A stretch of 64,000 bases of DNA from DASYKS01 sp031404815 (GTDB lineage Bacteria; Acidobacteriota; Thermoanaerobaculia; Multivoradales; UBA5704). The position numbers were made by a program, and so were the translations under genes. The stretch's first letter is position 1. Every line of letters starts with the position of its first letter. The stretch is taken from assembly GCA_031404815.1 (NCBI GenBank), contig JANNIH010000033.1:39356-103355 (forward strand), given 5' to 3'. The notes beneath the pieces were generated by a model. The model was not told the DNA's origin. It saw only the letters and a list, made by a program, of their open reading frames with translations, and did not search any database. Positions 53,881 through 62,779 of the stretch are shown here, in pieces.

Positions 53881-55080
53881 TTGAAGGGCGAAACTGGAGG
53901 CCGCGGATCGACCGACACATCCCGGGTATTCACGGACTACGTGCGCGCGCCCGACCCCAAGGATCGCGAGGTGGCGCCCCTGCTGGTCGCCCTGCGCGCT
54001 GCGCTGCGCTCCGAGATCACGCGCCGCGGGTTGTGGGAAACCTCGCCGAGCTATCTCGGCATCTATGGTTCGCAGCGGTGGGATGCCGGCGAGGGTGGCC
54101 GTGCCGGGGTGGGCGGCGGGCCGCTGGACGAACTGCTCGCCGACGGCTTCGGTTACATCTTTGTCGACCGGTTGCGCGCCCTATCGGCGCAGCTCTTGGT
54201 GAAAGACAACATCGAAGGGCTGGTCTACTTGAACGTCCGCCACTTCGTGTACGAGCGGCAACGGGATTGCGACCCCTTGGGTACCCGCGTCTTCGAGGTC
54301 CTCCATCGGGCGGTGCGTGCCGCCGTCGATGCCGGGGAGTTGGCGATCCTGGCGGGCGACGGAAAAGTCCGAAACGACACCCTGCTCACCTGGAATGCCG
54401 GCCGGGACGAGGTATTGAGCGCCGAGCGTGCCGGGCGCATCAACGCCCGCCTGGCGCGCTGGTGTGACGATCTGTTGCCCGATCTGATTACCGCGACCGG
54501 ACGCCACGAGGACCCGATCGTGTTGCGCCTCCGAGAGCGGTTGACCGAACTCTGGGACGACGGCTTCGAAGTATTCCAGTTTCGCGAACTGGTCGATCCG
54601 CTCAAAGCCGAGGTGCGCGCGCGCTGGGCCATCCTTCTAGGCACGGCCACCGGTCGGCTCGGAGTTGCCGGGCCGGAAGGAAGGGCGCCCTCGGTCGGCA
54701 CCGGCGAGACGCCGGGCGCGGTCGATCGCTTCGACACCGCCGACCCTGAGCCGGGTCCCGATCTCGCGTTCGAACAGCGCGATCGCTACCGCGCCCTGGT
54801 CACCTGCGTGCTCGGCGCGCTCGCCCGCCTGCCGGCCGACGAGCGAACCCGCCGCATCCTGGGGCGATTGTGGGGATATCTTCGCGTCTGGACGGCCGCA
54901 GGTGGAGTGGCCGGAGATCGCTTGCCGCCCGATCGCGAGATCGCCCGCCAACTGAAAATCCCGCGCGAGCGCATCCCGGCCGCCCTCGCGACCCTCCGCG
55001 ACCTGATCGCGGGCTGCAGATCGCCGCAGGCCAGGCCCGAGTCGAGCCCCACCGCCGGGCGGCGGTCGGACCCGAACTGA
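53881..55080 (+). CDS. helical protein with C-terminal HTH-like segment, first gene of CHAT cluster
   Basis: A protein of about 399 residues, not recognised. No ATG start is available; TTG at 53881 with GGAG 5 nt upstream is preferred, TTG at 53866 is possible. It has mostly helical sequence, with IFVDRLRALSAQLLVKDNIE and LVYLNVRHFVYERQRDCDPL in the first half, and ends in a sequence that looks like a helix-turn-helix (LPPDREIARQLKIPRERIPA), as in sigma region 4 or a small regulator. It could be a regulator or sensor for the cluster. The next gene starts 30 bp downstream. Confidence 0.55.
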   Translation: MKGETGGRGSTDTSRVFTDYVRAPDPKDREVAPLLVALRAALRSEITRRGLWETSPSYLGIYGSQRWDAGEGGRAGVGGGPLDELLADGFGYIFVDRLRALSAQLLVKDNIEGLVYLNVRHFVYERQRDCDPLGTRVFEVLHRAVRAAVDAGELAILAGDGKVRNDTLLTWNAGRDEVLSAERAGRINARLARWCDDLLPDLITATGRHEDPIVLRLRERLTELWDDGFEVFQFRELVDPLKAEVRARWAILLGTATGRLGVAGPEGRAPSVGTGETPGAVDRFDTADPEPGPDLAFEQRDRYRALVTCVLGALARLPADERTRRILGRLWGYLRVWTAAGGVAGDRLPPDREIARQLKIPRERIPAALATLRDLIAGCRSPQARPESSPTAGRRSDPN

Positions 55081-55110
55081 CGGCGGGAAGAGACGAGAGA
55101 GGGCGCTGCC

Positions 55111-56136
55111 ATGTCGAACCAACCAACGGAAGGAAGTGCGCTGCGCGCCGCCCTCGCGAGCGAGCTCGAACGGCGCCGAGGCCACGCGCCCGAGCCGGGA
55201 GAGATCTTCGTCCTCACCGAAACCGCCGAGCTGCCGGTCGAATGGGCGCTGCTCGAAGCCCGGCCCCTGGCGTTCCTCGCGGTGCCCGCCGACGTGCAGC
55301 CGCTCGCCGGCAGCCGCGATCTCGCCCTCGGCGCAAACGTCCTCTCCGGTCCCCTGGTCCTCCGCTGCGGCCACGCCGTCCTGATTGCCGCCGCCCGACT
55401 GCGCCCCGAGCTGCGCACCGGCCTGCTCGATCCGGCCACCCTCACGGCCGCCCGAGCGCTCCACGCCATCCTCGCCGCCGGAACCGCCGACCTCGATCCG
55501 CTCGGCGAAGAGATCGATCGCGATCCGGAATACCGCGATTGGGTGGAAGAGGTGCTCGACCCGGCCCGGGCGGTGCTGGCGGGGCTGGCGGGGCTGGTGG
55601 GGGAGGGGAGGGAGGAGAAGGAACACCCTTGGGGTGGGGAGGTGGTGGAGATGGGGGATTGGCGGGCGCGCCAACGGGAAAAGGCAGAGCGGGGCGGGGG
55701 CACCGGGTTCCGGGAATGGGTTCGGCGCGGCTCGCCGTGGTTGGCGGCAGCGCTGTTGGCGGTTTCGGTGGGGTTGGGATGGCAGTTGGTAAGAGGGCGG
55801 CAGGCGATCGTCTTCAACCCTCAGACCGAGAACGTTTCACTCGGATCCGCGGTCCGAGGAGACCGGGTGGTGAAGCTAGGGCCAGGAGAGGGCTCGCTTC
55901 TCATCTCGGTCGTTCTTTCGGAAGACGTGCCGAGTATCGAGCACGCCCGGTTTCGGTTCGTGCGAGCCCCCGGAGACCGGATTTTCGAGGAGACTCTGGT
56001 AAGAGCGGGGCCGGGGTCAGAGGTCCGGATTCTGATTCCTCGAGACCGAATTGCCACCGGACGCTACCGCCTCGAACTGGTCGCCGAAGGCGGAAAGCTC
56101 TTGGCAGTCGAGGAAATCCGGATCGAAGTCCTCTAA
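55111..56136 (+). CDS. single-pass membrane protein of unknown function in CHAT cluster
   Basis: A 341-residue protein with one membrane helix (about 209-228, SPWLAAALLAVSVGLGWQLV). The N-terminal part (about 1-205) is Ala/Leu/Glu-rich and probably cytoplasmic; it contains a basic stretch before the helix. The C-terminal part (about 235-341) is beta-rich and should be on the outer side (ARFRFVRAPGDRIFEETL, GRYRLELVAEGGKLLAVEEI), resembling an Ig-like or carbohydrate-binding fold. It may be a receptor that passes a signal to the CHAT protein, which has its own anchor. It ends 90 bp before the CHAT gene. Confidence 0.55.
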   Translation: MSNQPTEGSALRAALASELERRRGHAPEPGEIFVLTETAELPVEWALLEARPLAFLAVPADVQPLAGSRDLALGANVLSGPLVLRCGHAVLIAAARLRPELRTGLLDPATLTAARALHAILAAGTADLDPLGEEIDRDPEYRDWVEEVLDPARAVLAGLAGLVGEGREEKEHPWGGEVVEMGDWRARQREKAERGGGTGFREWVRRGSPWLAAALLAVSVGLGWQLVRGRQAIVFNPQTENVSLGSAVRGDRVVKLGPGEGSLLISVVLSEDVPSIEHARFRFVRAPGDRIFEETLVRAGPGSEVRILIPRDRIATGRYRLELVAEGGKLLAVEEIRIEVL

Positions 56137-56226
56137 CTTCTCTCATCTTTGGTCCGAAACCGTGTCTTTTGTCGCGTAAAGAACCGGAAACTTTTCTTTG
56201 GAGGCACCCGATGAGGGTCGCTCTCG

Positions 56227-59200
56227 ATGCCGGCCGCACCTAGAGATCACCGTCGCGTCTTGGTCGTAGGGCTCGGCTTGGCCGGCTTGAGCCTGGCCCT
56301 TCTCGCTGCGTGGCTCGTGGTGCGCCAGGGCAGGATTCCTTGGGGAGAGGAAATGGCTATGCCAAGTATCTTCCAGCTCGAAGACGGTCCGCCGGTCGAG
56401 CGCGAGCTCGCTTCCGGAGCAACACACGAATACACGATCGCTGCCCACGCCGGGGAGTACCTGGTCGTCGCCGCCGAGCAGCGCGGGGTTGATGTTCGGC
56501 TGGTGCTCACTTCCTCCGGTGCCGCCAAGCCGATTGCGATCGACTCCCCGGGAGGGACAAGGGGCTACGAACGGGTTTCGCTGGTCGCCGAGACCGAGGG
56601 TGAGTGGCACCTCGCCGTTATCGCCGACGAAGGGCCTCCTGAAATGGATGCGCGTTACGCGATCGCGATCGAAGCTCGCCATGCGGCGACGGCTCGGGAC
56701 CGCCGAGTCGTGGCAGGGGAGCGCGCCTTGGCGGAGGGCGAGGCACTGCGGCGTATCTACACCGACTCGGCACTCACAGAGGCCGAAACGCATTATGCCC
56801 AGGCCTTGGCAATCGCAACTGAAGTCTTTGACCAGGCGCTCGCAGCCAATGCCCAGCACCGGATCGGCTGGGTTCGAACACTGCGAGCCGAGAACGCTGC
56901 GGCGATCGAGCCGTTGCGTGCAGCGTGCGATCTCGCTGCGGCGATTGGCGATCGGCAGCTCGATGCCGTAGCGAGCGCAGACCTTGGGGCTGCTTCGTTG
57001 TCGGAATGGATGCCTTCCGATGCCGAGCAAGCGTATCGCCGCAGCCTCGCGCGCTGGCAGGAGCTGGACCGAGTGGATGGCATCGCGGACGCCTGGCACG
57101 GGCTCGGTAGCGCACTGAACGATCAGGGGCGGGTGGAAGATGCCCTCGAGGCCTTCGAGCACGCACTGGAACTGAACCCTGGGATGTCTGAGCCGGTTCG
57201 TGGTACGCGAGGTGCCGCTTTTCGCTTCTCGCTGGGCCAACTCCGGCTCGCCCGAGCGGAATACCCCGAGGCAAGGGACCTGTTCGCTGCGGCGCTGGAC
57301 TTTTTTGAGCAGAGCAAAGAGGTCGATCGTCAGTCGAACGCACTGGCGAAGCTCGGCGAGATCGCGGCGTTCCAAGGGCAGATCGAATCGGCGAAAGAGT
57401 ACTTCGGTCGCGCGCTCCGGCTCGCCTCGGTGGACCATAAAATGGGGATCGCGGTCGCCGAAAACGGCCTCGGCGAAGCGTTGATCCGTACGCATGAGCC
57501 GGAGGCCGCGCGGGTTCATCTCGAGTCGGCGCGGACAAAATTCGTCGACCTCGGCGATCGCTACAGTGAGGCGATCGCCACCATGAACCTCGGCCGTTCC
57601 TGGTATGAGGCGGGGGATGACACCCAAGCCGCGGCGCTCCATGCCGCGGCGCTCGCCTTGTTCGAGTCGCTCGGCGATCGCCAGGGGATGGCTTCGAACC
57701 ACTACGGGCTCGCCCGTTCGAGCTTCCGGCAGAGAGATCTCGCATCGGCGCGTCGAGATCTCGACATCGCGCTCGCCGAGGTCGAGAGCTTGCGCGGCGA
57801 AGCACTCGGGATCGCCTCTCGCTCGTCGTACTTCGCTTCGCGCCAGGCCTACTTCGATCTGGATCTCGCCATCGTTCTCGCCGAACGCGAAGCCATGCCG
57901 GAGGATGAATGGAACACGAGAGCCTTCGCCGTGGGCGAGCGCCGACGGGCTCGCTCCCTGCTCGATTTGCTGAGCGAGGCCGGTGGCCGGATTCGCCGTG
58001 AAGCCAATCCTGCGGCACTCGCCGAGGAACGGCAGGTCCAAGATCAGCTCAACGGTCTCGAGAATCACCGGCGGACCCTCGTGGACCAGGGTTCGCCCGC
58101 CGCTTCCCTCGCAAAGGTGGAAACCGAGGAGCGTGAGATGGTCGCCCGTCTGGAAGGAATTCGCGCCGACTTTCGGCGGTCTAACCCGCGTCGCGCCGAG
58201 CTGGCCAAGCCGACCCCTATCGGCCTCGATCGTGCCCGTTCGCTGTTGGATGATCGCACCGCGCTCCTGGCCTATTCTCTGGGCGCAGAGGAGAGTGCGG
58301 TTTGGGTACTCCGGCGAGACGGTGCGCCGGCTCTCCATCTCTTGCCGTCCCGCGCGAAGATCGAAGAGCTGGCGCGCCGGGCCGCGGGCCTCTTTGCACG
58401 TGCCGACCCCGGGGCCGAAGCGCCGCGCCGGTCGGCGGCGACCGCCCTTGCCCGGGCGATTCTGCCTTCGGCGCTCGACGAGCTTCAGGTCGGACGCTTG
58501 GCGATCGTCGCGGAAGGAGCCTTGGAAGGGGTTCCGTTTGCCGCTCTGCCCGACCTTGGCCAGACCGCCGAGGCCAACGGCGAGCCGCCGCCGCTCCTCG
58601 CGCGTTTCGAGTTGGTACAGCTGCCTTCTGTCTCTGCGCTGTCGGCGCTTCGCGATGAGATCGGACGTCGGCTTCCGGTTCTCGGCGGTATCGCCGTCGT
58701 GGCCGATCCGGTGTTCTCCCCCGACGATCCGCGGGTTGATCGCGGCGGTCAGCCGGCTCGACCCCCGGGCTTGAATCCGCTCTCCGGTACCTACCGGAGG
58801 CTGCCCGCGACCGGCCGCGAAGCAGACGAGATCCTCTCCGTGTTTCCGCCGACGCAACGCTTCGTCGCGCGCGACTTCGCCGCCAATCGGGAACTGGTGC
58901 GCGGCGGCGGCCTGCGGGGTTACCGGTTTGTCCACTTCGCGACGCATGCCGAGGTCGATCCCGATCGGCCGGAACTCTCAGGCCTGGTCTTTTCCACGGT
59001 CAACGCCCAGGGCCTGCCGCACGAAGGGCACCTGCGCCTCCATGAGATCTACGACCTCGACCTTCCGGCTGAGCTGGTCGTGCTCTCCGCCTGCTCGACG
59101 GGCGTCGGGCGCGAGGTGCGGGGAGAAGGCTTGGAAAGCCTTGCCCGAGGTTTTCTCTCGGCGGGCGCGCCCCGTCTGGTCGTAAGTCTCTGGCCGGTCG

Positions 59201-59544
59201 AAGACGAAGGAACCGCAGTGCTCATGGGACGTTTCTACCGGGAGTTGGTTCAGGAACGCCAAGGACCGGCGAACGCGCTACGTAGGGCGCAGCTCGCCCT
59301 TCGGCTCGATCCGCGTTTCCGCGATCCTTACCATTGGGCTGGATTCGTCTTCTTGGGGGATTGGCAATTCCCCGGGGTGCGGAAGGACGAGGAAACGGCG
59401 AAGAAGGACGATCTGCCAATCGAGCAGTTGCATACCGGCGGCACCAACGAACGCCCGCGGCCGGCCAATCCGTTGCCCGGGCCGCGGCCAAAGAGGCGGC
59501 CGCCGCCGGCCCGTGACGAAGAAGGCAAAGGGGGCCCTCGATGA
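56227..59544 (+). CDS. membrane-anchored TPR-CHAT protease
   Basis: A 1105-residue protein. One helix near the N-terminus (about 10-30) is followed by a beta-rich domain (about 45-150), TPR repeats (about 180-560; ADAWHGLGSALNDQGRVEDA, LEAFEHALELNPG, AVAENGLGEALIRTHEPEAA) and a CHAT peptidase domain (about 640-1060). The caspase-like dyad is clear: FVHFATHAEV (His907) and VVLSACSTGVG (Cys956), followed by ARGFLSAGAPRLVVSLWPVE. CHAT proteases cleave partner proteins, as in type III-E CRISPR and gasdermin systems. The last 40 residues are Pro/Arg-rich. A strong GGAGG lies before an out-of-frame ATG at 56211, so the exact start is uncertain. It overlaps the next gene by 4 bp. Confidence 0.85.
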   Translation: MPAAPRDHRRVLVVGLGLAGLSLALLAAWLVVRQGRIPWGEEMAMPSIFQLEDGPPVERELASGATHEYTIAAHAGEYLVVAAEQRGVDVRLVLTSSGAAKPIAIDSPGGTRGYERVSLVAETEGEWHLAVIADEGPPEMDARYAIAIEARHAATARDRRVVAGERALAEGEALRRIYTDSALTEAETHYAQALAIATEVFDQALAANAQHRIGWVRTLRAENAAAIEPLRAACDLAAAIGDRQLDAVASADLGAASLSEWMPSDAEQAYRRSLARWQELDRVDGIADAWHGLGSALNDQGRVEDALEAFEHALELNPGMSEPVRGTRGAAFRFSLGQLRLARAEYPEARDLFAAALDFFEQSKEVDRQSNALAKLGEIAAFQGQIESAKEYFGRALRLASVDHKMGIAVAENGLGEALIRTHEPEAARVHLESARTKFVDLGDRYSEAIATMNLGRSWYEAGDDTQAAALHAAALALFESLGDRQGMASNHYGLARSSFRQRDLASARRDLDIALAEVESLRGEALGIASRSSYFASRQAYFDLDLAIVLAEREAMPEDEWNTRAFAVGERRRARSLLDLLSEAGGRIRREANPAALAEERQVQDQLNGLENHRRTLVDQGSPAASLAKVETEEREMVARLEGIRADFRRSNPRRAELAKPTPIGLDRARSLLDDRTALLAYSLGAEESAVWVLRRDGAPALHLLPSRAKIEELARRAAGLFARADPGAEAPRRSAATALARAILPSALDELQVGRLAIVAEGALEGVPFAALPDLGQTAEANGEPPPLLARFELVQLPSVSALSALRDEIGRRLPVLGGIAVVADPVFSPDDPRVDRGGQPARPPGLNPLSGTYRRLPATGREADEILSVFPPTQRFVARDFAANRELVRGGGLRGYRFVHFATHAEVDPDRPELSGLVFSTVNAQGLPHEGHLRLHEIYDLDLPAELVVLSACSTGVGREVRGEGLESLARGFLSAGAPRLVVSLWPVEDEGTAVLMGRFYRELVQERQGPANALRRAQLALRLDPRFRDPYHWAGFVFLGDWQFPGVRKDEETAKKDDLPIEQLHTGGTNERPRPANPLPGPRPKRRPPPARDEEGKGGPR

Positions 59545-61019
59545 CCGCCTCGCGTATCGCCTTCAATGGCCTCCGCGCGCGTACCGGCCGGCCGCTCTTT
59601 CCGGCTCTTTCCGCCGAGGAGATCGGCAGGATCGCGCTGGGCCTACCGGTCGATGAGGAAACCCAACGACTCCTTTCCGACTTTCTCCGAGGGAGCGCCG
59701 TCCGCGATCCTCGCCGGGCGCCGGGCTCGGAGATCGAAGACCCGACGAACTTGGCCGAGACCGGTTGGGGGGTTTTGTTTGCCCCAGGGGTTTCGCGGGA
59801 AGTCGAGGAAGCCCTCTCGCCGCTCCTGACCCGGAGATGCAACCAGGCGGGAGAGGAGCGCTACAAGGCGTACCGCGGAGTTACGGCAGGCTCGGCGCGC
59901 GAGCTGATGCTGATGCCGGAAATCAATCACCAGCAGGGTAGCCCTCCCGACCCCAAGCGCCTGCCGTATTACCTGCTGATGGTCGGCGATCCGACGCGCC
60001 TTCCTTATCGCCTTCAAACCCAGCTCGATGTGCAATATGCGGTTGGGCGCCTCGACCTCGCAAACGCGGACGAATACGCGGCCTACGCCAACGCTGTCGT
60101 TGCAGCTGAGAAGGGAGAGCGGCGACGCGAACGCGATCTCGCGTTCTTCGCGGTCGAAAACGCCGGTGACGAAGCGACGGCGCGGACTGCGAACGAGCTT
60201 GCGGCACCACTTGCCGAGCTGCTCCGGCGCCAAAGGCCTGACTGGAATGTGCGGACGATCGGGGGGGCCGAAGCGACGCGTGAGCGTTTCGGCCGGCTAC
60301 TCGGGACCGAGCGACCGTCGCTCTTGTTTTCCGCAAGCCATGGAGTCGGCTACGACGTCGATGATCCCGACCAGCTCACGCGGCAGGGTGCTCTTGTTTG
60401 TGCCGATTGGCCTGGTGTCGGTACGGAACTCTACGACGATCACTGCTTCGCCGCGTCCGATGTGCCGCGAGGCGCCGACCTTGCGGGCGCGATCACCTTT
60501 CTCTTCGCCTGCTACGGCGCCGGTACTCCAGAGCACGACTCATTTGCCGTTCGCAGCGCGGCGGAGCCTGAGAGGAAGGAAAACGGCCCGAAAAAGGAGC
60601 CGGAAAAGATCGCGCACTCCCCGTTCGTGGCGCGCCTTCCGCAGCGACTTCTTGCGGCAGGTGCGCTGGCCGTGATCGGCCATGTCGATCGGACTTGGAC
60701 CAGCTCGTTCACTTGGAACGGCCAGGGCGGGCACGTCAAGGTGTACGACGAAGTGCTCCGGCTGCTGATGGACGGCTATCCCGTCGGTTGGGCGATGGAA
60801 CGGATGAACATTCAAGCCGCCGACTTGAGTGTGTCGACGCACGACCTCTGGGAAGATCGGGAGTTCCTCCGCCCCTACGATATAGAGGCCTTTGCCGACC
60901 TATGGGTCACCACCAACGATGCACGCAACTTTGTCGTGCTCGGCGATCCTGCTGTGCGGCTGGCCGAGCCTCTGAGCCGCGACGAGGAAGGAAGTCCGGC
61001 TGGAGGACGGAAGTCATGA
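59541..61019 (+). CDS. C25/caspase-like cysteine peptidase candidate, copy 1
   Basis: A 492-residue protein, paralogous to the next gene. A His-Cys pair in the clan CD arrangement is visible: LLFSASHGVGY (His267) and ITFLFACYGAGTPEHDSFA (Cys324), then PFVARLPQRLLAAGALAVIG and HVDRTWTSSF. The end (NFVVLGDPAVRLAEP) matches the 'GDP.VRL' end common in gingipain-like (C25) and related domains. The N-terminal half (about 60-210; NLAETGWGVLFAPGVSREVE, RLPYYLLMVGDPTRLPYRL) is shared with the paralogue. Protease activity is inferred. It overlaps both neighbours by 4 bp, so it is made together with the CHAT protein. Confidence 0.72.
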   Translation: MTASRIAFNGLRARTGRPLFPALSAEEIGRIALGLPVDEETQRLLSDFLRGSAVRDPRRAPGSEIEDPTNLAETGWGVLFAPGVSREVEEALSPLLTRRCNQAGEERYKAYRGVTAGSARELMLMPEINHQQGSPPDPKRLPYYLLMVGDPTRLPYRLQTQLDVQYAVGRLDLANADEYAAYANAVVAAEKGERRRERDLAFFAVENAGDEATARTANELAAPLAELLRRQRPDWNVRTIGGAEATRERFGRLLGTERPSLLFSASHGVGYDVDDPDQLTRQGALVCADWPGVGTELYDDHCFAASDVPRGADLAGAITFLFACYGAGTPEHDSFAVRSAAEPERKENGPKKEPEKIAHSPFVARLPQRLLAAGALAVIGHVDRTWTSSFTWNGQGGHVKVYDEVLRLLMDGYPVGWAMERMNIQAADLSVSTHDLWEDREFLRPYDIEAFADLWVTTNDARNFVVLGDPAVRLAEPLSRDEEGSPAGGRKS

Positions 61020-62374
61020 ACGAGCCGAAGCCTCTCTCGTTTCTTGGCCGCTTGGGCCGTACCGGAACACCGCTCTTGCCACCGCTCACGCCGGCCGAGC
61101 TCGGGCAGCTGGCGCTTCGCTCCCCGACCCGTCCCGGATTGCTCGATGAGGTCAAGAAATTCCTCACCGCGCTCACGCCGGAAGATCCGCACCGCGATCC
61201 GGAGCTTGAGTTCAGAGATCCGTCCGATCTCGCCGAGACCGGGTGGGGGGTGGTGTTCGCGAAAGAGACTCCTGCCGAAGTGCGAAGGGCACTTCGACCC
61301 CTGCTCGAGCGGCGCGACGAACAAGCCGGACTGCGATACCGTGAGATCGATCCGGAGGAGTTGAGCCGACGCCCAGGTCTGGTCGACCCCGATCGCTTTC
61401 CCTACTACATTTTGTTTGTCGGCCGGCCCGAGGAACTGACATTCGAAGCCGTCGCCGAGCTCGATATCCAGTACGCGGTCGGGCGGCTCTGCTTCACAAA
61501 AGTGGATGATCCGAAGGCTCACGACATTGAGGCCTACGCCCGCTACGCGCGGAACCTGGAGATTCTGGAAGAGCGGCCGTCCCGGCGTTCCGTGGCGCTG
61601 TTCGCGCCGCTCGAGGACGGAGACGAAGCGACCCTCCAGCTCTGCAACGAGCTTGTGGAGCCGCTGTCGAAACGGCTCGGTGCGGCCTTGCCCGGTTGGA
61701 ATGTGCAGGCGGCGATTGCCGAAGCAGCGACCCACGATGCACTGCGAGGAATGCTCTCCGCGGAGATCCCTAGCCTGCTGTTTACCGCCTGTCACGGCTT
61801 GGCGCTTCCGTGTGGGGACGAGTATCAGTTCGCCGAACAGGGATCACTCTTCTGCCAGCCGGATGTCGAAGGGAGCGTCTGCTTCACTGCAGCCGACCTC
61901 GCCCCCGGTATCGATCTTAAGGGGTTGATCTCGGTTCACCTTACGTGCTTCGGCCTCGGTACGCCCGAGAACGACAGTTTTGCGATGCATACTCTCGGTG
62001 GTGGAGAAAGGATCGCCAAGGAGCCTTTCATCGCACGCTTGCCGCAGGAGTTGCTCAAGGCTGGGGCGCGTGCAGTGGTCGGCCATGTCGATCGCGCTTG
62101 GACTTCGAGCCTCTACTGGCCCGACAAGGGTGACGCCCCTGCGCTCTGGCTCGCCCTACTCAAACATCTAGGAAAAGGGGTGCCGGTCGGTCATGCGCTG
62201 CAGCTCTTCGGTCGAGGTGCCGCTGATCTCGCCTTCAAGTTGGGCCGCCTTTGGACTCAACAGAACCAGATGAAAACCGTGGACCCAGTGGTGTTTGCGC
62301 ACCTCTGGTGCTCGACGGAAGATGCCGCCGGCTTCCAGGTCCTCGGCGACCCGGCCGTGCGCCTGGAAGTTTAG
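61016..62374 (+). CDS. C25/caspase-like cysteine peptidase candidate, copy 2
   Basis: A 452-residue paralogue of the preceding protein. The dyad is again present: LLFTACHGLAL (His260) and VHLTCFGLGTPENDSFAMH (Cys311), with PFIARLPQELLKAGARAVVG and HVDRAWTSSLYW. The N-terminal part repeats DLAETGWGVVFAKETPAEVR and DRFPYYILFVGRPEELTFEA. The two proteins share the order and spacing of all motifs but differ widely between them, so the duplication is old. It is the last gene of the cluster and is followed by a hairpin. Target and trigger are unknown. Confidence 0.72.
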   Translation: MNEPKPLSFLGRLGRTGTPLLPPLTPAELGQLALRSPTRPGLLDEVKKFLTALTPEDPHRDPELEFRDPSDLAETGWGVVFAKETPAEVRRALRPLLERRDEQAGLRYREIDPEELSRRPGLVDPDRFPYYILFVGRPEELTFEAVAELDIQYAVGRLCFTKVDDPKAHDIEAYARYARNLEILEERPSRRSVALFAPLEDGDEATLQLCNELVEPLSKRLGAALPGWNVQAAIAEAATHDALRGMLSAEIPSLLFTACHGLALPCGDEYQFAEQGSLFCQPDVEGSVCFTAADLAPGIDLKGLISVHLTCFGLGTPENDSFAMHTLGGGERIAKEPFIARLPQELLKAGARAVVGHVDRAWTSSLYWPDKGDAPALWLALLKHLGKGVPVGHALQLFGRGAADLAFKLGRLWTQQNQMKTVDPVVFAHLWCSTEDAAGFQVLGDPAVRLEV

Positions 62375-62382
62375 TGCCGCCA

Positions 62383-62420
62383 ACAGAGCGCGCCGGCTGG
62401 TTTCCGGCGGCGCGCTCTGT
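62383..62420. terminator. 13-bp hairpin after the peptidase cluster
   Basis: Arms 62383-62395 and 62408-62420 pair perfectly around a 12-nt loop, 9 bp after the last stop codon of the cluster. No clear T-tract follows, but position and strength favour a terminator. Confidence 0.65.
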
Positions 62421-62512
62421 TCCAGTTGTACCCGCCAACGCTTCCGCGTCTTCGGTGTCCTCTCCTTTCCGCGGAGTCCGACCTTTTTTGATAGCATGAC
62501 GTACGCACCCTG

Positions 62513-62600
62513 ATGAGCGATACGACAGAGTTCACCGAGTTGCTCCACCAGTGGGGCCGAGGGATGCCTCGTCTCTGGCGGAGCTGATCCCTCTGACTAC
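62513..62600 (+). pseudogene. ECF sigma factor N-terminal remnant
   Basis: MSDTTEFTELLHQWGRG, followed one frame off by DASSLAELIPL, matches the start of ECF sigma factors of the TIGR02999-like class ('...LL..W..GD..AL.EL.PLVY.ELRR'). A single lost base near 62562 explains the shift; beyond LIPL the similarity fades in all frames. It is a degenerate remnant that leads into the repeat tract. Confidence 0.5.
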
Positions 62601-62779
62601 GCGAAGGGCAAGAAGGCCGAGAAGCGTGGCGGCGGCATGTCGAGTCCGCGCCTGTGGCGCAATGATGCCGGACAGTCGCAACGAGGGTACGATCGGCATT
62701 CGTTGCGACACAAGAAGCCCGGCGGCAATGAGAAAATGGAGTCTGCGGACGCTACGGCGAGTTTTGCGACTTCGCCCCC

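Noticed and set aside
56143..58947. 934-codon minus-strand ORF opposite the CHAT gene
   Set aside because: Antisense shadow; TPR and CHAT motifs are on the plus strand.
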